Source: Rariglobus sp. (GTDB lineage Bacteria > Verrucomicrobiota > Verrucomicrobiia > Opitutales > Opitutaceae). From it: a stretch of 64,000 nucleotides of DNA. The notes under the pieces are model-generated. The model was given only the letters and a program-made list of their open reading frames with translations, searched no databases and was not told the origin of the DNA. Shown here in pieces: positions 18,169 to 26,656 of the stretch; positions within the stretch are counted from its first letter, which is position 1; every line of letters begins with the position of its first letter. A program made the position numbers and the translations under genes. The DNA is taken from NCBI GenBank assembly GCA_029266495.1, contig JAQSWS010000030.1, positions 1 through 64,000 on the forward strand, written 5' to 3'.

Positions 18169-18489
18169 ATGAACATCACCACCTCCACCCACGGCGACTG
18201 GACCCTTCTCAGCCTCGTCGGCAAAATCGACAACGCCGGCTCCGAAGAGCTCAAGGCCGTCCTCACCCCGCTTACCGGCCGTTCTGTCGCGATTGACTGC
18301 ACCGGCGTCGAATACGTCACCAGCTCCGGCTTCCGCGTCCTCATGCAGGCCGAAAAGGACCAGCGTCTCAAGGGCGGCCGTCTGATCCTCGGCAACATGT
18401 CGACCCCGGTCAGCAGCTTCTTCGAAATCGCCGGCCTCCATACGCTTTTTAATATCGTTCCGGACCTCAAGGCCGCCCTGAACGCCTGA
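18169..18489 (+). CDS. STAS-domain anti-sigma-factor antagonist
   Basis: 106 residues from ATG 18169, covering one STAS domain. It has a beta strand near WTLLSLVGKID and the phosphorylation-site loop VAIDCTGVEYVTSSGFRVL. The Ser pair in TSSG matches the serine phosphorylated by an RsbW-type kinase in SpoIIAA/RsbV proteins. Dephosphorylation by a PP2C phosphatase would activate it. A PP2C/SpoIIE-type enzyme is encoded two genes downstream. No RsbW-type serine kinase is visible in the block. Confidence 0.9.
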   Translation: MNITTSTHGDWTLLSLVGKIDNAGSEELKAVLTPLTGRSVAIDCTGVEYVTSSGFRVLMQAEKDQRLKGGRLILGNMSTPVSSFFEIAGLHTLFNIVPDLKAALNA

Positions 18490-18531
18490 GCGTGAAACCT
18501 GCCCGGCCCTTCCGGAATCTTTTCCCCACCG

Positions 18532-18909
18532 ATGCCCAAGATCCTGCTCGTCGAAGATAACGAGATGAACCGCGACATGCTTTCCCGCCGCCTGCTCCGG
18601 CGCGGCTATGAAGTCATCATCGCGGTCGACGGCCAGCAAGGCGTCGACCTCGCTGTCAGCGAACAGCCTGCCGTCATCCTGATGGACATGAGTCTTCCCG
18701 TCATTGACGGCTGGGAGGCCACCCGCCGCGTCAAAGCCGGCGACACCACCAAACACATTCCGGTCATCGCCCTCACCGCCCATGCGATGGCGGGCGATCG
18801 TGAACAGGCCCTCGCCGCCGGCTGCGACGATTACGACACCAAGCCGATCGACCTCACCCGCCTCCTTCCGAAGATCGAAAAATACGCCGGTCCGGGCGCG
18901 CCCCAGTGA
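18532..18909 (+). CDS. Single-domain response regulator (CheY-like)
   Basis: 125 residues comprising one receiver domain. Acidic residues are in LLVEDNE, the phospho-acceptor Asp is in ILMDMSLPVIDG (~residue 51), the conserved Thr is in ALTAHAM (~residue 81), and the Lys-Pro is in YDTKPID (~residue 103). All catalytic positions are intact. It has no output domain, so it probably relays phosphate or binds a partner. The stop lies just before the next gene, suggesting coupled translation. Confidence 0.92.
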   Translation: MPKILLVEDNEMNRDMLSRRLLRRGYEVIIAVDGQQGVDLAVSEQPAVILMDMSLPVIDGWEATRRVKAGDTTKHIPVIALTAHAMAGDREQALAAGCDDYDTKPIDLTRLLPKIEKYAGPGAPQ

Positions 18910-18911
18910 CC

Positions 18912-20345
18912 ATGCCCGCCGACCACACCAACCTCGCGCACCTGCGGCACGACCTCCGCACCCCGATCAACCAGATCCTCGGTTACAGCGAGCTCCTCAT
19001 GGAGGAAACCGCCGACGCCGGGCACGAGGTCTACGACGCCGACCTTAAAAAAATCCGCCAGGCCGCCAAGCAGCTCCTCAACCTCATCAACGACAATCTC
19101 ACCGACGAGCGCCTCTCGCTTGCCGGCCAAATCGTCGATGCCGGTTCGCTCACCGCCGCGCCGTTTCCCTTTGCCAGTCCCGGCTCGCGCGCACCGCTCA
19201 ACTCAGACCCGGCATCCGCCGCGGAGCCCATGGACGCCTCGGTCGAGGCAACGGCCGGCCCCGCCGAGAGTTTCCCCGTCCCGCCCGACAACTACGCGGC
19301 GCTGCTGCTGTCCTCCCGCTCCGTGAGTGACGAGCAGCGCACGTCGCTGCCCGGCCACATCCTCGTCGTCGACGACAACGAGGGGAATCGCGACATGCTT
19401 TCCCGCCAGTTGCAACGACAGGGCCACACCGTGGCCACCGCCGAAAACGGCCGGGTCGCCCTTGAACGCCTCCGCGCGGAGACCTTCGACCTCGTGCTGC
19501 TCGACATGATGATGCCCGTTCTCGACGGCTATGGCACGCTCGACGCCATCAAGTCCGTCCCGGCCCTGCGTCACCTGCCGGTCATCATGATTTCCGCCCT
19601 CGACTCACGCCTCCAGGCCGAGCTGACCGAGGCCGAGAACTACGTTCGCTCCATCCTGCCGCCCGCCGGCCTTTCACGCAGCATTCCCGTCGACTGGCGC
19701 CTGATTCCCTCGACGGAACTCGGAGGCGACTCATTCGGCTACCACTGGATCGACGACGATCATTTTGCGCTCTACCTGCTCGACGTGTGCGGACACGGCG
19801 TGGGCGCGGCGTTGCTTTCGGTCACCGCGATCAACGTTCTCCGCAACGCCGCGTTGCCCGGCGTGGATTTCCGCGATCCCGGAGCGATGCTCACCGAGTT
19901 GAACGAGGCGTTCCTGATGGAGAAGCAGAACGACATGTATTTCACCATCTGGTATGGCGTCTGGCAGCCGTCCACGCGGACGCTCCGCTTCGCCTCCGCC
20001 GGGCACCCGCCCGCACTGCTCGCCACACCTCTCGGCGACGGCACACGCGACGTCGCGCCTTTGAAGAGCGCGGGCATGATCCTCGGCGGCATGAGCGGCG
20101 CGACCTACCGCACCTTCGAGCAAAAGATCCCCGGTCCCGCCCGCCTCTATGTGGTGAGCGACGGCACCTTTGAAATCTCCCAGGCCGGTGGTTCGATGTG
20201 GGAGTTCACCGATTTTGTTTCCTTCATGGGGCAGCGTCCGCAGCCGGGTGAGTCCGACCTGGATCGTTTGTTCAACCACGTGAAGACGCTCCACGGCCCC
20301 GGCCCGCTCGACGACGATTTCTCCATCCTGGGTTTTACGCTTTGA
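18912..20345 (+). CDS. HisKA - shortened receiver - PP2C/SpoIIE serine phosphatase
   Basis: 477 residues from ATG 18912 (GTG 18906, overlapping the previous stop, is the alternative). Residues ~8-70 are a histidine-kinase dimerisation segment with H-box LRHDLRTPINQILGYSE, but no ATPase domain follows. After an Ala/Pro linker, residues ~148-230 form a receiver with phospho-acceptor LLDMMMPVLDG (~Asp 198). It stops after strand 4 (VIMISALDS): the beta5 Lys-Pro segment is missing and a helix (~235-250) leads directly into the phosphatase. The PP2C part shows LGGDSFG, LLDVCGHGVGAAL and YVVSDGTFE. It probably dephosphorylates the STAS protein encoded upstream under two-component control. Confidence 0.85.
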   Translation: MPADHTNLAHLRHDLRTPINQILGYSELLMEETADAGHEVYDADLKKIRQAAKQLLNLINDNLTDERLSLAGQIVDAGSLTAAPFPFASPGSRAPLNSDPASAAEPMDASVEATAGPAESFPVPPDNYAALLLSSRSVSDEQRTSLPGHILVVDDNEGNRDMLSRQLQRQGHTVATAENGRVALERLRAETFDLVLLDMMMPVLDGYGTLDAIKSVPALRHLPVIMISALDSRLQAELTEAENYVRSILPPAGLSRSIPVDWRLIPSTELGGDSFGYHWIDDDHFALYLLDVCGHGVGAALLSVTAINVLRNAALPGVDFRDPGAMLTELNEAFLMEKQNDMYFTIWYGVWQPSTRTLRFASAGHPPALLATPLGDGTRDVAPLKSAGMILGGMSGATYRTFEQKIPGPARLYVVSDGTFEISQAGGSMWEFTDFVSFMGQRPQPGESDLDRLFNHVKTLHGPGPLDDDFSILGFTL

Positions 20346-20356
20346 TCCCTTCGTTC

Positions 20357-22921
20357 ATGCAAGTCCACCGTTCCCTCCGGCTGCGTCTCATCGGCTGGTT
20401 CACGTTTGTGCTGCTGCTGGTGGGCCTTGGCCTGGCCGGCGGCTACCTTAACCTGCGCCGCACCGTCGAGGCCTCCCTCGAGGAAGTGATCGAGCTGCAG
20501 GTCGCCGGCGTGGCCCATGACCTGCCCATGGTGCACGCGTTCTATCTCGAACGCGTGCACGCCTGCATGCGCGTCCTCAAGGATATCATGGACACCGCGG
20601 GTCCCGCTTCGGTCGGCGATCCGATCGAGGTCGCCGGACGCCGCGTGCCGGGGGTGAATCTCGGCAAGACGGTCGTCGGCCACCGGTTCGACATCGTTGA
20701 CAAGACCGTGGCGCTCATGGGGGGCACGGCGACTATTTTCACGAAAGCCGGCGACGACTTCGTGCGTATTTCGACCAACGTCCAGCGTGCCGACGGCACG
20801 CGCGCCGTGGGCACGGTTCTCGACCCGAAGGGCCCGGCGATGGCCGCGATCCGTCGCGGCGAACCCTTCTACGGCGTGGTGGATATTCTCGGCCGCTCCT
20901 ACATCACCGGCTACGCCCCGATTCGCGACGCCTCCAACGAAATCATCGGCGTTTATTACGTTGGCTACCTGGTCGACACGCTCGATCAGGTCGGGGAACA
21001 GCTCAACGCCGCGCACCTGCTTAAAAACGGCTTCTTTGTCCTGCTCGACCAGCACAACAAGCCGCTCTTCCGCACCGAGAAAAAACACGCCGCGCTCATC
21101 GACACCGCGATCTCCCGGGCCACGACCGGCCAGGACGCCTGGACCGATGGCGACTGGTCCTGGCGCGCCGAGCGTTTCCCCCAATGGCGCTTCACGCTGC
21201 TCACCGCCGTTTATCTGCCCGATTTGTCCAAGCACACCTGGGACCGCGTGATCCCCGTGTTTTCCTACATGACGCCGCTCATCATTGGCGCGCTCGCGCT
21301 GGGTTTTATTTTTGTGCGCCGGCTTTCGATTTCGTTGGAGGAGGCCGAGCGGCTCCAGGCCGAGGCCACCGCCGCCCGTGAACTCGCCGAGGAGGCCAAC
21401 CGGACCAAGAGCGCCTTCCTCGCCAACATGAGCCACGAATTGCGCACCCCGATGAATGCCATCATCGGCTATAGCGAAATGCTCATCGAGGACGCCGAGG
21501 ACACCGGCAATGACGAGCCGATCCCGGATCTCAAAAAAATCCATTCCGCGGGCAAGCACCTCCTCGGCCTCATCAATGACGTCCTCGACATCTCCAAGAT
21601 CGAGGCCGGCAAAATGACCCTTTATCTCGAGGACGTCGCGATCCCCGCGCTGGTCTCCGAAGTCGCCGCGACGATCCAGCCGCTCGTGGAGAAAAATCAA
21701 AACAAGCTCGTGGTCGAGTGCGCGCCGACCCTGGGCAATCTCCACGCCGACGTCACCAAGGTCCGCCAGACGCTCTTCAACCTCCTGAGCAACGCCGCGA
21801 AGTTCACGCATGGCGGCAACATCACGCTGACGGTCTCGCGCAAGCACCACCAGATGCGCGACTGGATCACTTTCCGAGTGGCCGACACCGGCATCGGCAT
21901 GACCAAGGACCAGCTTGGAAAGCTCTTCCAGGCCTTCGTCCAGGCCGACGCCTCCACCACGCGTAAATACGGCGGCACCGGCCTCGGCCTCGCGATCAGT
22001 CGCAAATTCTGCCTGCTCATGGGAGGGGACATCACCGTCGCCAGCGAACCGGGCAAAGGCACCGCCTTTACCGCGACGATTCCCGCGCGCGTCGAAGATC
22101 CCAACGCGCCCGCGCCCGCCCCGGCGGTTGCGCCGCCCGCCGCGACCGTGCCGCCCTTCGCGATGAACCGGCCGCTCATCCTCGCCGTTGACGACGATCC
22201 TGCCGTGCTCGACATCCTCAGCCGCAATCTCACTCGCGAGGGTTATGCCGTGCGCACCGCCGCCACCGGTCGCGACGCGCTCGCCCTTGCCCGTGAACTT
22301 CAGCCGCGCCTCATCACCCTCGACGTGATGATGCCCAGCATGGACGGCTGGTCCGTCCTGACCGCGCTCAAGGCCGATCCCGTCACCGCCGATATTCCGG
22401 TCGTGATGATTTCCATCGTCGAAGACCGCCAGCTCGGCTTCTCCCTCGGTGCCGCTGATTACCTCACGAAGCCGATCGATCGCGCGCGTCTCACCCGCAT
22501 CCTCGCCAAGCACGCGCAGGACGACCAGCCCCGCACTGCGCTGGTGATCGACGATCTCGCCGACAATCGCGCGATGCTTATCTCCCTCCTGGAACGCGAA
22601 GGCTGGAAAATCGTCGAAGCCGCCGACGGGCGCGAAGGTCTGGAGCGGTTCGCCGAATGTGCACCCGGTCTGATTCTGCTCGACCTGATGATGCCGGTGA
22701 TGGACGGATTTGAGTTCCTGCGCGAACTGCGCTCGAGGGCGGATGGTCACACGGTGCCGGTGATTGTGGTGACGGCGAAAGAGCTGACGACCAGTGAGCG
22801 CGATCTGTTGCGCATCGGTGTGCAGAACATCGTCCAAAAAGGCGGTGCGAGCCACGAAAACCTGTTTGCCGAGATCCGCGCCAAGATCGCCGCGGTCAGC
22901 GCTGGTGGACGGGCGCGGTAG
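20357..22921 (+). CDS. Cache-domain hybrid histidine kinase with two receiver domains
   Basis: About 854 residues from ATG 20357 (TTG 20342 is also open and overlaps the upstream stop). An N-terminal transmembrane helix (~10-30) is followed by a periplasmic Cache-type sensor (~35-305, with GTATIFTKAGDDFVRISTN and DILGRSYITGYAPI). A second helix (~310-330) leads to HisKA with FLANMSHELRTPMNAIIGYS (~residue 357). The HATPase has an ADTGIGM N/G1 box and GGTGLGLAI. Receivers lie at ~610-720 (TLDVMMPSMDG, YLTKPID) and ~730-850 (LLDLMMPVMDG, VQKGG). Hence it is a phosphorelay kinase, the likely upstream partner of the receivers encoded just before it. Confidence 0.93.
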   Translation: MQVHRSLRLRLIGWFTFVLLLVGLGLAGGYLNLRRTVEASLEEVIELQVAGVAHDLPMVHAFYLERVHACMRVLKDIMDTAGPASVGDPIEVAGRRVPGVNLGKTVVGHRFDIVDKTVALMGGTATIFTKAGDDFVRISTNVQRADGTRAVGTVLDPKGPAMAAIRRGEPFYGVVDILGRSYITGYAPIRDASNEIIGVYYVGYLVDTLDQVGEQLNAAHLLKNGFFVLLDQHNKPLFRTEKKHAALIDTAISRATTGQDAWTDGDWSWRAERFPQWRFTLLTAVYLPDLSKHTWDRVIPVFSYMTPLIIGALALGFIFVRRLSISLEEAERLQAEATAARELAEEANRTKSAFLANMSHELRTPMNAIIGYSEMLIEDAEDTGNDEPIPDLKKIHSAGKHLLGLINDVLDISKIEAGKMTLYLEDVAIPALVSEVAATIQPLVEKNQNKLVVECAPTLGNLHADVTKVRQTLFNLLSNAAKFTHGGNITLTVSRKHHQMRDWITFRVADTGIGMTKDQLGKLFQAFVQADASTTRKYGGTGLGLAISRKFCLLMGGDITVASEPGKGTAFTATIPARVEDPNAPAPAPAVAPPAATVPPFAMNRPLILAVDDDPAVLDILSRNLTREGYAVRTAATGRDALALARELQPRLITLDVMMPSMDGWSVLTALKADPVTADIPVVMISIVEDRQLGFSLGAADYLTKPIDRARLTRILAKHAQDDQPRTALVIDDLADNRAMLISLLEREGWKIVEAADGREGLERFAECAPGLILLDLMMPVMDGFEFLRELRSRADGHTVPVIVVTAKELTTSERDLLRIGVQNIVQKGGASHENLFAEIRAKIAAVSAGGRAR

Positions 22922-22934
22922 CGGTGTGGATCGG

Positions 22935-23018
22935 TGTAGGGCTGGCGCTGGCGCCACGCCTTCCGCCGATGGCGGCGCCCGAAGAACGACGAGGCGCGCC
23001 GCAAGCGGCGGCCCTACA
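22935..23018. repeat. Intergenic inverted-repeat element (REP-like candidate)
   Basis: Eight-base terminal arms TGTAGGGC (22935-22942) and GCCCTACA (23011-23018) bound a GC-rich segment containing smaller inverted pairs (GGCGCC, CCGCC/GGCGG). It lies between the hybrid kinase and the rhomboid gene. The form is that of a palindromic interspersed repeat; no second copy is visible in this window. Confidence 0.35.
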
Positions 23019-23087
23019 GGTTCCGGGGGGGATTGAGCGGGCGTTTTGGCGGTTGGCGTTTGCGCGCCGGGTGGTTTGCTCGCGCGC

Positions 23088-23768
23088 ATGCTTCCGCTTT
23101 GGGACAACCAGACGCACCGGCGTCCGCCGGTCATCACGGTGCTCTTGCTCGTGGCCAACCTTGTGGTGTTTGGCTATGAGATCGTTTTGTCGCTGCAGGC
23201 TGAAGGGGCGTTGGAAACATTCATGATGCGCCACGCGCTGGTGCCGGCGCGGTGGGTGGCGGGCTGGAACGACGAGGCGCAATGGCTGACGCTCGGTTCG
23301 CATATGTTCCTGCACGGCAGTGTCGCGCATGTGCTGGGGAATTGCTGGTTCCTGTGGATTTTTGGACGCAGCGTCGAGGACAGGCTCGGCTCGTTGGGGT
23401 ATCTGCTGTTTTATCTCGCGAGCGGACTCGGCGCGGCGGCGTTGCAGATCGCGGTGGAGCCATCGGCGGGCGTGCCCATGGTGGGGGCGAGCGGAGCAAT
23501 TTCGGGGGTGCTGGGCGCGTATTTTATTCTGCTGCCGACGGCGTGGATCGTGGCGCTGGTGCCGTGGGTTGTGCCCATCGTGCCGGTGCCCGCGTTCGTG
23601 TTTTTAATCCTGTGGTTTGCGCTGCAAGCGGTGAACGGGTTTGGCGTCCTGATGAACGGCACCGCCGGTGCCGGCGGCGTGGCTTGGTGGGCGCATGCGG
23701 GCGGATTTATTGCCGGCGCATGCCTGACGCTGTGGGCAAAAAGCAACCGCTGGGTGCGGCGATCCTAG
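23088..23768 (+). CDS. Rhomboid-family intramembrane serine protease
   Basis: About 226 residues from ATG 23088 (MLPLWDNQTHRRPP). It has six or so transmembrane helices. The catalytic Ser lies in VGASGAISGVLGAY (GxSG motif, ~residue 130) and the catalytic His in AWWAHAGGFIAGA. HMFLHGSVAHVLGNCWFLWIFG carries the conserved His/Asn of helix 2. It cleaves membrane-embedded substrates; the natural substrate is unknown. The stop overlaps the convergent downstream gene by 4 bp. Confidence 0.92.
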   Translation: MLPLWDNQTHRRPPVITVLLLVANLVVFGYEIVLSLQAEGALETFMMRHALVPARWVAGWNDEAQWLTLGSHMFLHGSVAHVLGNCWFLWIFGRSVEDRLGSLGYLLFYLASGLGAAALQIAVEPSAGVPMVGASGAISGVLGAYFILLPTAWIVALVPWVVPIVPVPAFVFLILWFALQAVNGFGVLMNGTAGAGGVAWWAHAGGFIAGACLTLWAKSNRWVRRS

Positions 23769-24805
23769 ACGTTCTCCTTGCCGGGCGAAGGAGGGGAAGG
23801 CCGGGCGGCGTCTTTCAATTCGGCCTCCATCGTCGCCATGAGGGCGTCCGGGAGGACGGCCTTTGTCTTCTTGTCGACCTTGATTTCCGCGGGAGTGAGC
23901 AGAGGCAGATACCGCGTTGCCAAATCCTCATGGGCTCCGCGCAGGGACTCCTGGTAACCGGGAGGTGGCGTGTAGGTTTTATCGCCGGGAATATGAGGAA
24001 GGTCCGGAGGCACGCCGAAATCGCGGATGAAGCTGGCGCATAAATCACGCAGGTCGGCGCCGGGGAGATCGCACCGGCGTTGTTTGAGGACCTGATGCTC
24101 CTTGGCGTGATACTCGGAGGCGGCCACTTCGATCCAGAGTTGAGGATAGCCGCTGTCGGCCGCCACGCCTTTGAGTTCGCGGGTGCGGCCGGCGAATTCG
24201 ATCTGGCGTGAGGAGTCGAGGTCGAGAAGCAGCCAGGCCAGCTCGACCGCGAGGGCGAGCCGGCGGGGAGAGGCCAGTCGGGCGAGGCGGAAGCCGGTGT
24301 CCATCGACGGACCGATGTAGTCGTGATGATTGCCGGCGATGGGCAGCACGGCGTTGTTGACGGGGAAGCCGGCGAGCCAGGCGGCGCCTTTCACCAGCAA
24401 GGGACGTTCGGGCAGGGCGGGCGGGTTTTTCCGCTGGGCGAGCACCAGGCGATTCCACTCCTTGATCGCGGCGGCCAGCGCATCAATGTAGATGGCGGCG
24501 TCGACGGGGCGCTTGATCTCCATGGCGAAGACGAGTTCGTCGCCGAGGATCTTCCAGAGTCGTGGCTGTTTGGGGGAGGTTGTTTTGGCAACGTCGAGGG
24601 CCTGGGTGCCGATGTGCTGCCAGTAGGACTGCTCGAAGGTGTCGACGAAGTTGAGCACCACGCTGAGCCAGGTCCGGTTCTGACGATTGGCGAGGGTCTG
24701 CTTAAATGCGGTGGAGCCCTCCAGATCGATGCTGGCGAACAGCCGGAGGCTGGGGGCTCCGAGTTGTTTGCGCTCGGTGTCGGTGAGCCGGCGTCGCAGC
24801 TTCAT
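23765..24805 (-). CDS. Class III nucleotidyl-cyclase-like protein
   Basis: 346 residues, soluble, not matching a named family I can recall. Residues ~20-195 follow a class III cyclase homology domain. FASIDLEGST has the first metal-Asp (Asp27); WKILGDELVFA has the substrate Lys (85) and second metal-Asp (89). DYIGPSMDTGFRLARLA occupies the VNxAARL position with Arg retained but the usual Asn altered. The C-terminal ~150 residues have no recognisable domain and end in a Pro/Lys tail. Its start overlaps the stop of the upstream ImmA/IrrE gene by 4 bp, so the two are probably translationally coupled. Cyclase activity is inference. Confidence 0.6.
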   Translation of the reverse strand: MKLRRRLTDTERKQLGAPSLRLFASIDLEGSTAFKQTLANRQNRTWLSVVLNFVDTFEQSYWQHIGTQALDVAKTTSPKQPRLWKILGDELVFAMEIKRPVDAAIYIDALAAAIKEWNRLVLAQRKNPPALPERPLLVKGAAWLAGFPVNNAVLPIAGNHHDYIGPSMDTGFRLARLASPRRLALAVELAWLLLDLDSSRQIEFAGRTRELKGVAADSGYPQLWIEVAASEYHAKEHQVLKQRRCDLPGADLRDLCASFIRDFGVPPDLPHIPGDKTYTPPPGYQESLRGAHEDLATRYLPLLTPAEIKVDKKTKAVLPDALMATMEAELKDAARPSPPSPGKENV

Positions 24806-25323
24806 CCCAGCACGGAGCGGCGGATTTCCACGGCGGCCATCGAAACGTCGAAATGGTGGGCGAGTTCGGCGTCATTACGGCCCTGTTGGGCGAGGCGCTT
24901 GAACTCGGTGGCGGGCATGAGGAACCCGGCGGCGAACCAGTTGGCTTCCCACTCCAGGCGGTTGGATCCGTCCCGGGTGATTTTCACCGGGCGAATTTTT
25001 CCGAACTGCGTGTGCAAAATATAATGGCCGATCTCGTGGGCGATGGTGAAGCGCCGGCGTTTGCCGCCGGACAGCGGGCTGAGGTTGATCGTGAAGTCGC
25101 GGTGTCCGCGGACATCGATGTAACCGGTGGCGCCCGGTGAGTCCCAATGGTCGTTGGTGATATGTCCGCCAAGGCGGGTGACAACCGCCTCGATGTCGGC
25201 CCCGGGGGTGTAACCCAGTTTTTTTGAAATATCGGCGGCAAAGGACTGCACCTGCTTTTGGGTCCAGCCGGTGGGCGTGGGCAGGGCGGCGGAGGTTTCA
25301 ATCGTGGGAACGCCTTTGATCAT
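24802..25323 (-). CDS. ImmA/IrrE-family metallopeptidase
   Basis: 173 residues. The zinc-binding HEIGH motif lies at residues 96-100 within RRFTIAHEIGHYIL. EWEANWFAAGFLMP (~124-137) supplies the downstream Glu and the family's LMP signature. This family cleaves repressor-like partners (ImmA on ImmR, IrrE on DdrO) or acts in toxin-antitoxin and phage-related switches. No XRE-type repressor is encoded beside it. Instead it overlaps the cyclase-like gene by 4 bp, making that protein the obvious partner. The N-terminal ~50 residues include a helical segment typical of stand-alone members. Confidence 0.88.
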   Translation of the reverse strand: MIKGVPTIETSAALPTPTGWTQKQVQSFAADISKKLGYTPGADIEAVVTRLGGHITNDHWDSPGATGYIDVRGHRDFTINLSPLSGGKRRRFTIAHEIGHYILHTQFGKIRPVKITRDGSNRLEWEANWFAAGFLMPATEFKRLAQQGRNDAELAHHFDVSMAAVEIRRSVLG

Positions 25324-25459
25324 TCAGCGGAGGAAAAATGGTCTGAGGCGGCGGTCTTTGCAAGTCGCGAGCCGGGCGGGACGACCGGTGGCCGTGAAAG
25401 GTTTGCATTCACCTGGTGTCGAAAAGCGCGGGAGCCTGTCGCCCGCGGTGCCATGTGCT

Positions 25460-26536
25460 TTAATGCCCGCCTTCGAGGTCGCCGGGCTGGAGGAACTGGG
25501 TGAAGCCGGCTTTGGTGGCGGCTTTCATGTAAGCCTCCTTTCCCGAGATGGTGCCGTCTTTCACGCGGGCGAGGAGGCTTTGGTCCATCGTGGTCATGCC
25601 GTCGGCGCCGCCGCCTTCGATGATCGCGCGGATATTGTTGATTTGTCCGCTGCGGATCGTGTTGGGCAGGGCCTCGTGCTGGAGGAGAATCTCATGCACG
25701 GCGCAGCGACCCTTCGGTTGGGCGCGGCAGAGGAGCTGCGCCACGACGCCGGCGAGGCAGCCCGCGAGCATGACGCGCACCTGGTTTTGCTCGTCGGCGG
25801 GGAACGCGTTGATGATGCGGTCGATGGTTTTCGGGGCGTTGTTGGTGTGAAGCGTGCCGAAGACGAGCATGCCCATGCTGGCGCAGGACAGCGCGAGCTT
25901 GATGGTTTCCAGTTCGCGCATTTCGCCGACGAGGAGGATGTCGGGGTCGTGGCGCATCGCGCCCTTCAGGGCGGCGCCGAAGGAGCCAGTGTGTTCGCCG
26001 ACCTCGCGATGGACGATGACGGACTGTTTGTCTTTGTGGACGAACTCGATCGGGTCCTCGATCGTGATGATGTGGCGCGCCGAGTTTTCGTTGATGTAGT
26101 CGATCATCGCGGCGAGCGTAGTGGATTTACCACTACCGGTGGGGCCGGTGACGACGACGAGGCCTTCGCGAAGGTCGCAGAGTTTTTTGAGGGCGGGCGG
26201 AAGCTTGAGCGTGTCGAAGGAGAGGATTTTTGCGGGGATCTGGCGAAGGACGGCGGCCTGGCCCCAGTGATTGTAGAGGAAGTTGGCGCGGAAGCGGGCG
26301 AGACCGGGAATCTCGTGGGCCAGATCGAGGTCCTTTTTTTCGAGGAACTGGGTCCAGCGATGCGGCGGGCAGATTTCCTTGAGGAGCACCTCGACTTTAT
26401 CGGCGGTGAGCGCGGTTTCGGTCAGGGGTGTAAGCACGCCGGAAATACGGGCCTTGGGTGGAAGGCCGACGGTGAGGTGAAGGTCGGATCCCCCGCGTTC
26501 GAGCATGAAACGGAGAAGGGTGTCGATGGCGGCCAT
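25460..26536 (-). CDS. Type IV pilus retraction ATPase, PilT/PilU family
   Basis: 358 residues, hexameric cytoplasmic motor that depolymerises pili. The N-terminal PAS-like domain begins LLRFMLERGGSDLHL. Walker A is VVTGPTGSGKSTTLAA, the Asp box is around IITIEDPIEFVH, Walker B is ILLVGEMRELETI, and the His box is FGTLHTNNAPKTIDR. The segment equivalent to the PilT AIRNLIRE motif reads NTIRSGQ, so this copy is the more PilU-like of the two paralogues. It lies 120 bp downstream of the second PilT gene on the same strand, and the two probably form one operon. Confidence 0.9.
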   Translation of the reverse strand: MAAIDTLLRFMLERGGSDLHLTVGLPPKARISGVLTPLTETALTADKVEVLLKEICPPHRWTQFLEKKDLDLAHEIPGLARFRANFLYNHWGQAAVLRQIPAKILSFDTLKLPPALKKLCDLREGLVVVTGPTGSGKSTTLAAMIDYINENSARHIITIEDPIEFVHKDKQSVIVHREVGEHTGSFGAALKGAMRHDPDILLVGEMRELETIKLALSCASMGMLVFGTLHTNNAPKTIDRIINAFPADEQNQVRVMLAGCLAGVVAQLLCRAQPKGRCAVHEILLQHEALPNTIRSGQINNIRAIIEGGGADGMTTMDQSLLARVKDGTISGKEAYMKAATKAGFTQFLQPGDLEGGH

Positions 26537-26656
26537 AAGAGGAGGGAAAGTCGATAGTCCGGAGCTGAGAGCGAAGAGCTCGGAGGCAGAGGTGGATGAA
26601 GAGGTGGCGTGAGATTGGACGGGCGCCGGGCTCCCGGCTTACTGGCTGGATGGCAC

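Noticed and set aside
20147..23158. 1003-codon open frame on the minus strand opposite the hybrid kinase
   Set aside because: It mirrors a clearly real multi-domain kinase. The translated sequence is Arg/Gly/Asp/His-rich with no domains, as expected from GC-rich third positions opposite a coding gene.
25271..26557. 428-codon plus-strand frame opposite pilT
   Set aside because: Antisense of a PilT gene with all motor motifs; the translation lacks domain features.
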